A stretch of 64,000 nucleotides of DNA from positions 222,339 through 286,338 of the forward strand of contig MNCI01022436.1 in assembly GCA_015680685.1 (NCBI GenBank), read 5' to 3'. The stretch's first letter is position 1, and each line of letters starts with the position of its first letter. The position numbers were made by a program, and so were the translations under genes. The stretch is from Gnetum montanum. Lineage: Eukaryota; Streptophyta; Gnetopsida; Gnetales; Gnetaceae. Below, one piece after another: positions 10,927 to 22,300 of this stretch. Under the pieces are notes generated by a model that saw nothing but the letters and a program-made list of their open reading frames with translations, had not been told where the DNA came from and searched no databases.

Positions 10927-11996
10927 TGTATCGCCTGAAATCGTTGGTCTCCGGCTAGAAGGGAAAACAAAGGCCGCAGGATCGTGGGACAGGTACAAAA
11001 GACCCTGCCTTCAGCTGAGGTCAAGCTGGAATGCAACGGAGGTAGAGTACCTTGGGTGGTCCACACGCGGATCAGACAAGGATTTCCCTGCGGGTACGCA
11101 AAATGCTATACGCTGGGTTATGCGTAAACGACGTGCAGGCGTAAACAACAAAAACAGCGTGAAACGTAAACGGATGCAAATGAAGCACGAGCGTAAACGG
11201 ACGTAAACGAGGCATGGGCCAAATTGACGTAAAACTGTAAAAGAACTTGCAGCAAATGAAACGATGGAATTACAGAGTCAGAGTACAGTGCACCGGTCTA
11301 ACGCAGTTGTGGGAACACAAGGTGGATGAAAAGCCCCGGCGTACACAGAGGTGACTCGGTCGATTTGTAGGGCGAGCGGAGCGTAAGAGACTAGATGCGC
11401 GGCGTGCATGGCTTCCCAGTGTAAGAAGGTTTTCTGCTCTTTTGCACAGCGTAAATGTTCTCTGGTGTGCTCCGGGATTTTGCCAACCGTCTGGCGAAGT
11501 GAAAAAATGGGGGTTTTATACAGGTTGTTACGCTACACTCAGGATGGGAGACACGTGGCGCGTTGACCGGGTGCATACATTTTACAAATATACAAAATGT
11601 TACAACTGCATCAGGTTGGCGTATACACTGGGCGTATACGCTGAAAATGCTGGGCGTGAACTAGGTGGAGGTGCTGAGGGCTGGGCGTATACGCTAGTGA
11701 ATGTTGGGCGTACACACCGTGCGTATATGCTGATGGATGCTGGGCGTACACGCCGGGCACATACGCTGAAGGATGCCACTTGCTTCAATCCTTGCTCTTC
11801 GGTGTTATCTTCATGCTGTCATTGGAGATTCTATCGTCGAGCGTGTGCATCTGCAGTGCCTGTGCATGTACGCCGGAGAGCCGGGCGTATACGCTGGAAT
11901 GCTGGGCATATACGCTAGGCGTATACGCTGTATGCCGGGCATATACGCTATATGTGTGATCTTGGCATATACGCTGGAGTGTATAAGCTGGCACCA
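10927..11996 (-). mobile_element. Candidate 5' LTR of the gypsy element
   Basis: The inner end is set by the candidate primer-binding site at 10905-10921; read on the minus strand the LTR would end ...GCGATACA. The outer end is uncertain; a TGGTGCC start near 11,996 is one option. Inside is a TATAAAA box (minus strand, 11514-11520). The second LTR is outside the window, so the ends cannot be confirmed by comparison. Confidence 0.45.
11514..11520 (-). promoter_or_regulatory. TATA box in the candidate LTR
   Basis: TATAAAA followed by CCCCC on the minus strand, about 590 bp before the presumed LTR inner end. This would give a start near 11,490 and a leader of about 1.3 kb to the gag ATG at 10154. 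Confidence 0.5.
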
Positions 11997-12106
11997 TGTA
12001 CTTAGCAAAAACTAAGTGTTGCGATCATGCAGCCGGCGTCGTTCGTCAGTTCCACGGTCCTGTTTGGTGTCGGACAAGTACTAAGCTCCAAATTTTGTGG
12101 TGTTTC
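11997..12106. other. Junction segment between the gypsy element and the 5S-like array
   Basis: About 110 bp fit neither the AGCGTA-rich LTR nor the array monomers. It opens with a small hairpin, ACTTAG-CAAAA-CTAAGT (about 12,000-12,016). A related inverted piece, AGTACTAAG, is near 12,077. No target-site duplication could be assigned. Confidence 0.5.
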
Positions 12107-12165
12107 ATTCATGGCATGATGCTGCCCAGTGCAAGCTTAAGCGATCGTAGCATCATGCAGCTGAC

Positions 12166-12284
12166 AAATGCAATCTTTCATGCGCTAACACAACGGATCT
12201 GATCAAGACTCCATAATTCAGCGCACTTGGGCTAGAGTAGTGCTGGGATGGGTGACCTCTCGGGAAGTCGTGGGGTCGCAACCT
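12166..12284 (+). pseudogene. 5S rRNA-like sequence, type B (first copy)
   Basis: It aligns base for base over 119 nt with the A copies (AAATGCAATC against GGGTGCGATC; GCTAACACAACGGATCTGATCAA against the A core) and is nearly identical from GTAATT through the C-box GGATGGGTGACCTC. The 5' third has diverged. Its ends (AAATGC and CGCAACC) no longer pair, so terminal helix I is lost. Internal box A and box C are still readable. It is representative of every second monomer. Confidence 0.8.
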
Positions 12285-12481
12285 CCTTTTTCACTGTGCT
12301 TTTCTCATTTCATGTCTTTATGGTCGGATGGTGCTTGTGCTTTATTATCTGTTCTTCGTCGAAGGCTCAGGGCTGGAGCCGTCTTCTCCCATTTCCTTTT
12401 TGGTTCCTAGTTTTCTCTCATTATGCATGATGTTGCTTTGCGCGGCACAAGTTTAAGTGGGGGCAGCATCATACACTAAAC

Positions 12482-12600
12482 GGGTGCGATCATACCAGCG
12501 CTAACGCATCGAATCTCATCAAAACTCAGTAATTAAGCGCGCTTGGGCTAGAGTAGTATTGGGATGGGTGACCTCTCGGGAAGTCCTAGTGTTGCACCCT
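12482..12600 (+). pseudogene. 5S rRNA-like sequence, type A (first full copy)
   Basis: It runs from GGGTGCGATCATACCAGCG to GTTGCACCCT, with box A (AATTAAGCGCGCTTGGG), intermediate element and C-box (GGATGGGTGACCTCTCGGG) in 5S order. The ends GGGTGC and GCACCC pair as helix I. A T-run follows at once, as for a Pol III terminator. It differs from real plant 5S genes at conserved places, notably GTAATTAAG where they have an AGTTAAG core. It is representative of all A copies. Confidence 0.85.
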
Positions 12601-15600
12601 CCTTTTTTTCATTTCGCTTTTTTCGTGATACGTCTGTATCGTTCGAGGGTGCTCGCTTTGCCTTTTCATTTCTCCGTCACAGGCCCATGGCCGGAGAAGT
12701 CCTTGCTCATTTCATTTCCCATTCCTAGTTTTCTCTCTCTATGCATGGCATGACACTGCCCGTCACAAGCTTAAGCGATCGCAGCGTCATGCGGCTGACG
12801 AATGCAATCGTTTATGCGCTAACGCAACGGATCTGATCAAGACTCCGTAATTCCACGTGCTTGGGCTAGAGTAGTGCTGGGATGGGTGACCTCTTGGGAA
12901 GTTGTGGGGTTGCAGCCTCCTTTTTCGCTACGCTTTTCTCGTTTCGTGTCTTTATGGTCGGACGGGGCTTGCGCTTTATTATCTGTTCTTCGTTGTAGGC
13001 TCAGGGTTGGAGTCGTCTTCTCCCCTTTCCTTTTTGGTTCCTAGTCTTCTCTCATTATGCATGTCGTTGCTTTGCGCAGTGCAAGTCTAAGTGGGGGCAG
13101 CGTCGTACATGTTTAAGTGGGGGCAGCGTCGTGCACTCAACGGGTGCGATCATACCAGTGCTAACGCATCGGATACCATCAGAATTCCATAATTAAGCGT
13201 GCTTGGGCTAGAGTAGTACTGGGGTGGGTGACATCTCGCGAAGTCGTAGTGTTGCAGCCTCCTTTTTTTCCTTTCGCTTTTTTCGTTATACATCTGTATC
13301 GTTCGAGGGAGCTCGCTTTGCCTTTTCATTTCTCCGTCTCAGGCCCACGCCTAGAGAAGTCCTTGCTCATTTTGTTTCACGTTCATAGTTTTCTCTCTCT
13401 ATGCATGGCATGACGTTGCCCGGCGCAAGCTTCAACGATCGTTGCGTCACGCAGTTGACGAATGCAATCGTTCATGCGCTAACGCAACGGACCTGATCAA
13501 GACTACGTAATTCAGTGAACTTGGACTAGAGTAGTGCTGGGATGGATGACCTCTCAGGAAGTCATGGGGTCGCAGCCTCCTTTTTCGCTACGCTTTTCTC
13601 ATTTTGTGTCTTTATGGTCAGACGGTGCTTGTGCTTTATTATCTGTACTTCGTCGCAGGCTCAGGGCTGGAGCCATCTTCTTCCATTTCCTTTTCAGTTT
13701 CTAGTTTTCTCTCATTATGTATGCCGCTGCTTTGCACAGTGCAACTTTAAGTGGGGGCAGCATCATGCACCCAATGGGTGCGATCATACCAACGCTAATG
13801 CATCGGATCCCATTAGAACTCCGTAATTAAGCATGCTTGGGCTAGAGTAGTACTGGGGTGGGTGACATCTCGGGAAGTCCTAGTGTTTCACCCTCCCTTT
13901 TTTCCTTTCGCTTTTTTCGTGATACGTCTGTATCATTCGAGGGTGCTGGCTTTGCCTTTTCATTTCTCTGTCGCAAGCCCACGCCCGGAGAAGTCCTTGC
14001 TCATTTCATCTCCCGTTCCTAGTTTTCTCCCTCTATGCATGGCATGACACTGCCCAACACAAGCTTAAGCGATCACAGTGTCATGTGGCTAACGAATGCA
14101 ATCGTTCATGCGCTAACGCAACGGATCTGATTAAGACTCCATAATTCAGCACGCTTGGGCTAGAGTAGTGCTGGGATGGGTGATCTCTCGGGAAGTCGTG
14201 GGGTCGCAGCCTCGTTTTTCCCTGCGCTTTTCTCGTTTCGTGTCTTTATGGTCGGACGGTGCTTGCGCTTTATTATCTGTTCTTCATTGCAGGCTCAGGG
14301 CTGGAGCCGTCTTCTCCCATTTTCTTTTTGGTTCCTAGCTTTCTCTCATTATGAATCCCGTTGCTTTTCGCGGTGCAAGTCTAATTGGGGGCAGCGTCGT
14401 GCACTAAACGGGTGCGATCATACCAACGCTAACGCATCGAATCCCATCAGAACTCCATAATTAAGCGCGCTTGGGATAGAGTAGTACTGGGATGGGTGAT
14501 CTCTTGGGAATTCCTATTGTTGCACCCTCCCTTTTTTCCTTTCTCTTTTTTCGTAATACGTCTGTATTGTTCAAGGATGCTCACTTTGCCTTCTCATTTC
14601 TCCGTCGCAGGCCCACGCCCGGAGAAGTCCTTGCTCATTTCGTTTCCCGTTCCTAGTTTTCTCCCTCTATGCATGGCATGACGTTGCCCGACGCAAGCTT
14701 ACGCGATCGCAGCGTCATGCGGCTGACGAATGCGATCATTCATGCACTAACGCAACGGATCTGATCAAGACTCCGTAATTCAGCGTGCTTGGGCTAGAGT
14801 ACTACTGGGATGGGTGACCTCTCGGGAAGTCGTGGGGTCACAGCCTCCTTTTTGGCTGCACTTTTCTCATTTCGTGTCTTTATGGTCGGACGGTGCTTGC
14901 GCTTTATTATCTGTTCTTCATCGCAGGCTCAGGGCTAGAGTCATCTTCTCCCATTTCCTTTTCGGTTCCTAATTTTCTCTCATTATGCATGCCGTTGCTT
15001 TGCGCGGTGCAAGTCTAAGTGGGGGTAGCATCGTGCACTCAACGGATGCGATCATACCAACGCTAACGCATCGGATCCCATTAGAACTCTGTAATTAAGC
15101 ACGCTTGGGCTAGAGTAGTACTGGGATGGGTGATCTCTTGGGAAGTCCTACTGTTCCACATTCCTTTTTTTCCTTTTTCTTTCTTTGTGATACATCTGTA
15201 TTGTTCGAGGGTGCTCGCTTCGCCTTTTCATTTCTCCATCATAGGCCCACACCCAGAGAAGTCCTTGCTCATTTTGTTTCCCGTTCCTAGTTTTCTCTCT
15301 CTATTCATGGCATGACGCTGCCCAGCGCAAGCTTAAGCGATCGTAGTGTCATGCGGCTGACGAATGCAATCAGTCATGTGCTAACGCAACGGATCTGATC
15401 AAGACTCCATAATTCAGCGTGCTTGGGCTAGAGTAGTGTTGTGATGGGTGACCTCTTGGGAAGTCGTGGGGTCGCAGCCTCCTTTTTCACTGCGCTCTCG
15501 ATTCGTGTCTTTATGGTCAGACGGTGCTTGTGATTTATTATCTGTTCTTCGTCGAAGGCTCAGGGCTAGAGCCGTCTTCTCCCATTTCCTTTTCGGTTCC

Positions 15601-18600
15601 TAGTTTTGTCTCATTATGCATGACGTTGCTTTGCGCAGCGCACGTTTAAGTGGGGGCAGCATCGTGCACTCAACGGGTGCAATCATACCAGCGCTAATGC
15701 ATCGGATCCCATTAGAACTCAGTAATTAAGCGCGCTTGGGCTAGAGTAGTATTGGGTTGGGTGACCTCTCGGGAAGTCCTAGTGTTGCACCCTCCTTTTT
15801 TTCATTTCACTTTTTTCGTGATACATCTGTATCGTTCGAGGGTGCTCGCTTTGCCTTTTCATTTCTCTGTCGTAGCCCCACGCCCGGAGAATTCCTTGCT
15901 CATTTCATTTCCCGTTCCTAGTTTTCTCTCTCTATTCATGGCATGACGCTGCCCGGCGCAAGCTTAAGCGATCACAGCGTCATGCGGTTGACAAATGCAA
16001 TCGTTCATGCGTTAATGCAACGGATCTCATCAAGACTTCGTAATTTAGCGTGCTTAGGCTAGAGTAGTGCTAGGATGGGTGACCTCTGGGGAAGTCGTGC
16101 GGTCGCAGCCTCCTTTTTCGCTATGCTTTCCTCGTTTTGTGTCTTTATGGTTGGACGGTGCTTGTGCTTTATTATCTGTTCTTCGTCGCAGGCTCAGGGC
16201 TGGAGCCGTCTTCTCCCATTTCCTTTTCGGTTCCTAGTTTTCTCTCATTATGTATGCAGCTGCTTTGCAAGGTGCAAGTTCAAGTGGGGGCAGCGTCATG
16301 CACTCAACAGGTGTAATCATACCAGTGCTAACGCATCGAATCCCATCAGAACTCCGTAATTAAGCGTGCTTGGGCTAGAGTAGTTCTGGGGTGGGTGGCA
16401 TCTCGGGAAGTCCTAGTGTTGGACCCTCCTTTTTTTCCTTTCGCTTTTTTTGTGATACGTCTGTATCGTTCGAGGGTGCTCGCTTTGCTTTTTCATTTCT
16501 CTGTAATTCAGCATGCTTGGGCTAGAGTAGTGCTGGGATTGGTGACCTCTAGAGAAGTCGTGGAGTCGCAGCCTCCTTTTTCGCTGCGCTTTTCTCGTTT
16601 CGTGTCTTTATGGTTGGACGGTGCTTGCGCTTTATTATCTGTTCTTCATCGTAGGCTTAGGGATAGAGCCGTCTTCTTCCATTTCCTATTCGGTTTCTAG
16701 TTTTCTCTCATTATGCATGCCGTTGCTTTGCGCGGTGCAAGTCTAAGTGGGGGCAGCGTCGTGCACTCAACGAGTGCGATCATACCAGTGCTAACGCATC
16801 GGATCCCATCAGAACTCCGTAATTAAGTGCGCTTGTGCTAGAGTAGTACTGGGATGGGTGATCTCTTGGGAAGTCCTAGTGTTCCACCCTCCTTTTTTTC
16901 ATTTTGCTTTTTTCGTGATACGTCTTTATTGTTCGAGGGTACTTGCTTTGCCTTTTCATTTCTCTGTCACAGGCCCACACCCGGAGAAGTCCTTGCTCAT
17001 TTCGTTTCCCGTTCCTAGTTTTCTCTCTCTATGCATGGCATGACGCTGCCTGACGCAAGCTTAAGAGATCACAATGTCATGCGGTTGACGAATGCAATCG
17101 TTCATGCGCTAATGCAATGGATCTAATCAAGACTTCATAATTTAGCATGCTTGGGCTAGAGTAGTGCTGGGATCGGTGACCTCTTGGGAAGTCGTGGGGT
17201 CGCAGCCTCCTTTTTCGCTGCGCTATTATCGTTTCGTGTCTTTATGGTTGGACGGTGCTTGTGCTTTATTATCTGTTCTTCGTCGAAGGCTCAGAGCTGG
17301 AGCCGTCTTCTCCCATTTCCTTTTCGGTTCCTAGTTTTCTCTCATTATGCATGACGTTGTTTTGTGCAGCGCAATTTTAAGTGGGGGCAGCGTCGTGCAC
17401 TCAACAGGTGCGATCATACCAGCGCTAATGCATCGGATCCCATCAGAACTCAGTAATTAACCATAGTTGGGCTAGAGTAGTATTAGTTTGGGTGACCTCT
17501 CGGGAAGTCCTAGTGTTGCACCCTCCTTTTTCTCATTTCACTTTTTTCGTGATACGTCTGTATCGTTCGAAGGTGCTCACTTTTCCTTTTCATTTCTCCA
17601 TCACAAGCCCACGCCCAGAGAAGTCCTTTCTCATTTTGTTTCCCATTCCTAGTTTTCTCTCTCTATGCATGGCATGACACTGCCCGGCACAAGCTTAAGC
17701 GATCACAGCGTCATGTGGTTGACGAATGCAATCGTTTATCCGCTAACACAACGGATCTGATCAAGACTCCGTAATTCAGCGCGGTTGGGCTACAGTAGCG
17801 CTGGGATGGGTGACCTCTGGGGAAGTCGTGGGGTCGCAGCCTCCTTTTTCGCTGCGCTTTTCTCATTTCGTGTCTTTATGGTCGGACGGTGCTTGCACTT
17901 TATTATCTGTTCTTCGTCGCATGCTCAGGGCTGGAGTCGTCTTCTCCCATTTCCTTTTTGGTTCCTAGTTTTCTCTCATTATGCATGTCGTTGCTTTGCA
18001 CAATGCAAGTCTAAATGGGGGCAGCGTTATGAAAGTTTAAGTGGGGCCTGCGTCGTGCACACAACGGGTGCGATTATACCAGCGCTAACGCATCGGATCC
18101 CATCAAAACGCCGTAATTAAGCGCGCTTGGGCTAGAGTAGTATTGGGATGGGTGACCTCTTGGGAAGTCCTAGTGTTTCACCCTCCGTTTTTTCCTTTCA
18201 CTTTTTTCGTGATACGTTTGTATTGTTCGAGGATGCTCACTTGGCCTTTTCATTTCTCCGTCGCAAGCCCACGCCCAGAGAAGTCCTTGCTCATTTCGTT
18301 TCCCTTTCCTAGTTTTCTCCCTCTATGCATGGCATGACGCTGCCTGACGCAAGCTTAAGAGATCATAGCGTCATGAGCGTCATGCGGCTGACGAATGCAA
18401 TCGTTCATGCGCTAACACAACAGATCTGATCAAGACTCCGTAATTCAGCGCGCTTGGGCTAGAGTAGTGCTGGGATGGGTGACCTCTTGGGAAGTCGTGG
18501 GGTCCCAGCCTCCTTTTTCCCTGCGCTTTTCTTGTTTCATGTCTTTTTGGTCAGACAGTGCTTGTGCTTTATTATCTGTTCTTCATTGCAGGCTCAGGGC

Positions 18601-19308
18601 TGGAGCCGTCTTCTCCCATTTCCTTTTCGGTTCCTAGCTTTCTCTCATTATGAATCCCGTTGCTTATCGCGGCGCAAGTCTAATTGGGGGTAGCGTCGTG
18701 CACTCAACGGGTGTGATCATACCAGCGCTAACACATCGGATCCCATCAGAACTCCATAATTAAGCGTGCTTGGGCTAGAGTAGTACTCGGATGGGTGACC
18801 TCTTGGGAAGTCCTAGTGTTGCACCCTCTTTTTTTCCTTTCGCTTTTTTCGTACATCTGTATCATTTTAGGGTGCTCGCTTTGCCTTTTCATTTCTCTAT
18901 CGCAGGCCCACGCTCGGAGAAGTCCTTGCTCATTTCATTTCCCGTTCCTATTTTTCTCTCTCTATGCATGGTATGATGCTTCCCGGCACAAGCTTAAGCG
19001 ATCGTAGCGCCATGCGGCTGACGAATGCAATCGTTTATGCGCTAACGCAACGGATCTGATCAAGACTTCGTAATTCCGCGTGCTTGGGCTAGAGTAGTGC
19101 TGGGATGGGTGACCTCTCGGGAAGTCGTGGGGTCGCAGCGTTCTTTTTCGCTGCACTTTTCTCGTTTCGTGTCTTTATGTTCGGACGGTGCTTGCGCTTT
19201 ATTATCTGTTCTTCATCACAGGGTTAGGGCTGGAGTCGTCTTCTCCCATTTCCTTTTCGGTTCCTAGTTTTCTCTCATTATGCATGCCGTTTCTTTGCGT
19301 GGTGGAAG

Positions 19309-19386
19309 TCTAAGTGGGGGCAGCGTCGTGCAAGTTTAAGTGGGGGCAGCGTCGTGCAAGTTTAAGTGGGGGCAGCGTCATGCACT
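19309..19386 (+). repeat. Triplicated 26-bp subrepeat upstream of an A copy
   Basis: Three tandem copies of AAGTTTAAGTGGGGGCAGCG plus TCGTGC, where most units have one. Two-copy versions occur near 13,080, 18,005, 23,805, 27,630, 28,925, 31,485 and 34,050. It sits just before the A-type 5S start, where a Pol III upstream region would be. Confidence 0.85.
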
Positions 19387-22300
19387 CAACGGGTGCGATC
19401 ATACCAGCGCTAACGCATCGAATACCATCAGAACTCCGTAATTAAGCGTGCTTGGGCTAGAGTAGTACTAGGGTTGGTGACATCTCGTGAAGTCCTAGTG
19501 TTGCACCCTCCTTTTTTTCCTTTCGCTTTTTTCGTGATACATCTGTATCGTTCGAGGGAGCTCGCTTTGCCTTTTCATTTCTCCGTCGCAGGCCCATGCC
19601 TAGAGAATTCCTTCCTCATTTCCTTTCCCGTTCCTAGTTTTCTCTCTCTATGCATGGCATGACGCTGCCCGGCGCAAGCTTGAGCGATCGCAGCGTCATG
19701 CGGTTGATGAATGCAATCGTTCATGTGCTAATGCAACGGACCTCATCAAGACTTCGTAATTTAGCGCGCTTGGGCTAGAGTAGTGCTGGGATGGATGACC
19801 TCTCGGGAAGTCGTGGGGTCGCAGCCTACTTTTTCTCTACGCTTTTCTCGTTTTGTGTCTTTATGGTTGGACGGTGCTTGTGCTTTATTATCTGTACCTC
19901 GTCGCAGGCTCAAGGCTGGAGACGTCTTCTCCCATTTCCTTTTCGGTTACTAGTTTTCTCTCATTATGTATGCCACTGCTTTGCATGGTGCATGTTTAAG
20001 TGGGGGCAGCGTCGTGCACTCAACGGGTGCGATCATACCAGCGTTAACGCATTGGATCCCATTAGAACGCCGTAATTAAGAGTGCTTGGGCTAGAGTAGT
20101 ACTGGGGTGGGTGACATCTCGGGAAGTCCTAGTGTTGCACCCTCCCTTTTTTCCTTTCGCTTTTTTCGTGATACGTCTAAATCGTTCAAGGGTGCTCGCT
20201 TTGCCTTTTCATTTCTCCTTCGCAGGACCACGCCCGGAGAAGTTCTTGCTCATTTCATCTCCCGTTCCTAGTTTTCTCCCTCTATGCATGGCATGATGCT
20301 GCCCTACGCAAGCTTAAGCGATCGCAGTGTCATGCGGCTGACGAATGCAATCGTTCATGCGCTAACGCAACAGATCTGATCAAGACTCCGTAATTCAGCG
20401 CGCTTGGGCTAGAGTAGTGCTGGGATGGGTGACCTCTCAGGAAGTCGTGGGGTTGCAGCCTCCTTTTTCCCTGCGCTTTTCTCGTTTCGTGTCCTTATGG
20501 TCGAATGGTGCTTGCGCTTTATTATATGTTCTTCATTGCAGGCTCAGGGCTAGAGCCGTCTTCTCCCATTTCCTTTTCGGTTCCTAGCTTTCTCTCATTA
20601 TGAATCCCATTGCTTTTCACGATGCAAGTCTAATTGGGGACAGCGTCGTGCACTCAACGGGTGCTATCATACTAGTGCTAACACATTGGATCCCATCAGA
20701 ACTTCGTAATTAAGCACGCTTGGGCTAGAGTAGTACTGGGATGGGTGATCTCTCGGGAAGTCCTAGTGTTGCACCCTCCTTTTTTTCCTTCTTCTTTTCT
20801 CGTGATACGTCTGTATCGTTCAAGGGTGGTCGCTTTGCCTTTTCATTTCTCCGTCGCAGGCCCACGCCCGGAGAAGTCCATGCTCATTTCGTTTCCCGTT
20901 CCTAGTTTTCTCCCTCTATGCATGGCATGAGGCTGCCCGACGCAAGCTTAAGCGATAGCAGCGTCATGCGGCTGATGAATGCAATCGTTCATGCGCTAAC
21001 GCAATGGATCTGATCAAGACTCTGTAATTCAGCACGCTTGGGCTAGAGTACTACTGGGATGGGTGACCTCTCGGGAAGTCATGGGGTCGCAGCCTCCTTT
21101 TTGGCTGCACTTTTCTCATTTCGTGTCTTCATTGTTGGACGGTGCTTGCGCTTTATTATTTGTTCTTCATTGCAGGCTCAGGGCTAGATTCGTCTTCTCC
21201 CATTTCCTTTTCGGTTCCTAATTTTCTCTCATTATGCATGCCATTTCTTTGCGCGGTGGAAGTCTAAGTGGGGGCAGCATCGTGCACTCAATGGGTGCGA
21301 TCATACCAGCGCTAACGCATCGGATCCCATTAGAACTCTGTAATTAAGCGCGCTTGGGCTAGAGTAGTACTGGGATGGGTGATCTCTTGGGAAGTCCTAG
21401 TGTTCCACATTCCTTTTTTTCCTTTTTCTTTTTTTGTCATACGTCTGTATTGTTCGAGGGTGCTCGCTTCGCCTTTTCATTTCTCTGTCACAGGCCCACG
21501 CTCGGAGAAGTCCTTGCTCATTTTGTTTCCCGTTCCTAGTTTTCTCTCTCTATTCATGGCATGACGCTGCCCGGTGCAAGCTTAAGCGATCGTAGCGTCA
21601 TGTGGTTGACGAATGCAATCGTTCATGCGCTAATGCAATAGATCTCATCAAGACTTCGTAATTCGTCGCAGGCTCAGGGCTAGAGTAGTGCTGGGATGGG
21701 TGACCTCTTGGGAAGTCGTGGGGTCGCAGCCTCCTTTTTCGCTATGCTTTTCTCGTTTTGTGTCTTTATGGCTGGACGGTGCTTGTGCTTTATTATCTAT
21801 TCTTCGTCGCAGGGTCAGGGCTAGAGCCGTCTTCTCCCATTTCCTTTTCGGTTCCTAGTTTTCTCTCATTATGTATGCCACTGCTTTGCGTGGTGCAAGT
21901 TTAAGTGGGGGCAGCGTCATGCACTCAACTGGTGCGATCATACCAGTGCTAACGCATCGAATCCCATCAGAACTCCGTAATTAAGCGCGCTTGGGCTAGA
22001 TTAGTTCTGGGGTGGGTGGCATCTCGGGAAGTCCTAGTGTTGGACCCTCCTTTTTTTCCTTTCGCATTTTTCGTGATACGTCTGTATCGTTCGAGGGTGC
22101 TCGCTTTGCTTTTTTATTTCTCCGTTGCAGGCCCACGCCTAGAGAAGTTCTTGCTCATTTCGTTTCCCATTCATAGTTTTCTCTCTCTATGCATGGTATG
22201 ACGCTACCCGACGCAAGCTTAAGCGATCGCAGCGTCATGCGTCTGACGAATGCAATCGTTCATGCGCTAACGTAGTGGATCTGATCAAGACTCCGTAATT

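Larger units (their letters stand above)
10200..11990. repeat. AGCGTA / GCGTATACGC motif cluster over the gypsy leader and LTR
   Basis: GCGTAAA and GCGTAAAC repeat at short irregular intervals from 10,210 to 10,760, and GCGTATACGC-type palindromes dominate 10,760-10,880 and 11,620-11,950. Exact copies of the palindrome start at 10767, 10867, 11632, 11685, 11885 and 11919. Between them lie one-mismatch versions such as GGCGTATACACT and GGCATATACGCT. Spacing is irregular, so it is not a simple microsatellite. Confidence 0.8.

Noticed and set aside
12160-12200. CTGACGA in the units, resembling the hammerhead ribozyme core CUGANGA.
   Set aside because: No stem II closing into GAAA and no cleavage-site stem follow; the stretch aligns with the 5' end of the 5S copy instead.
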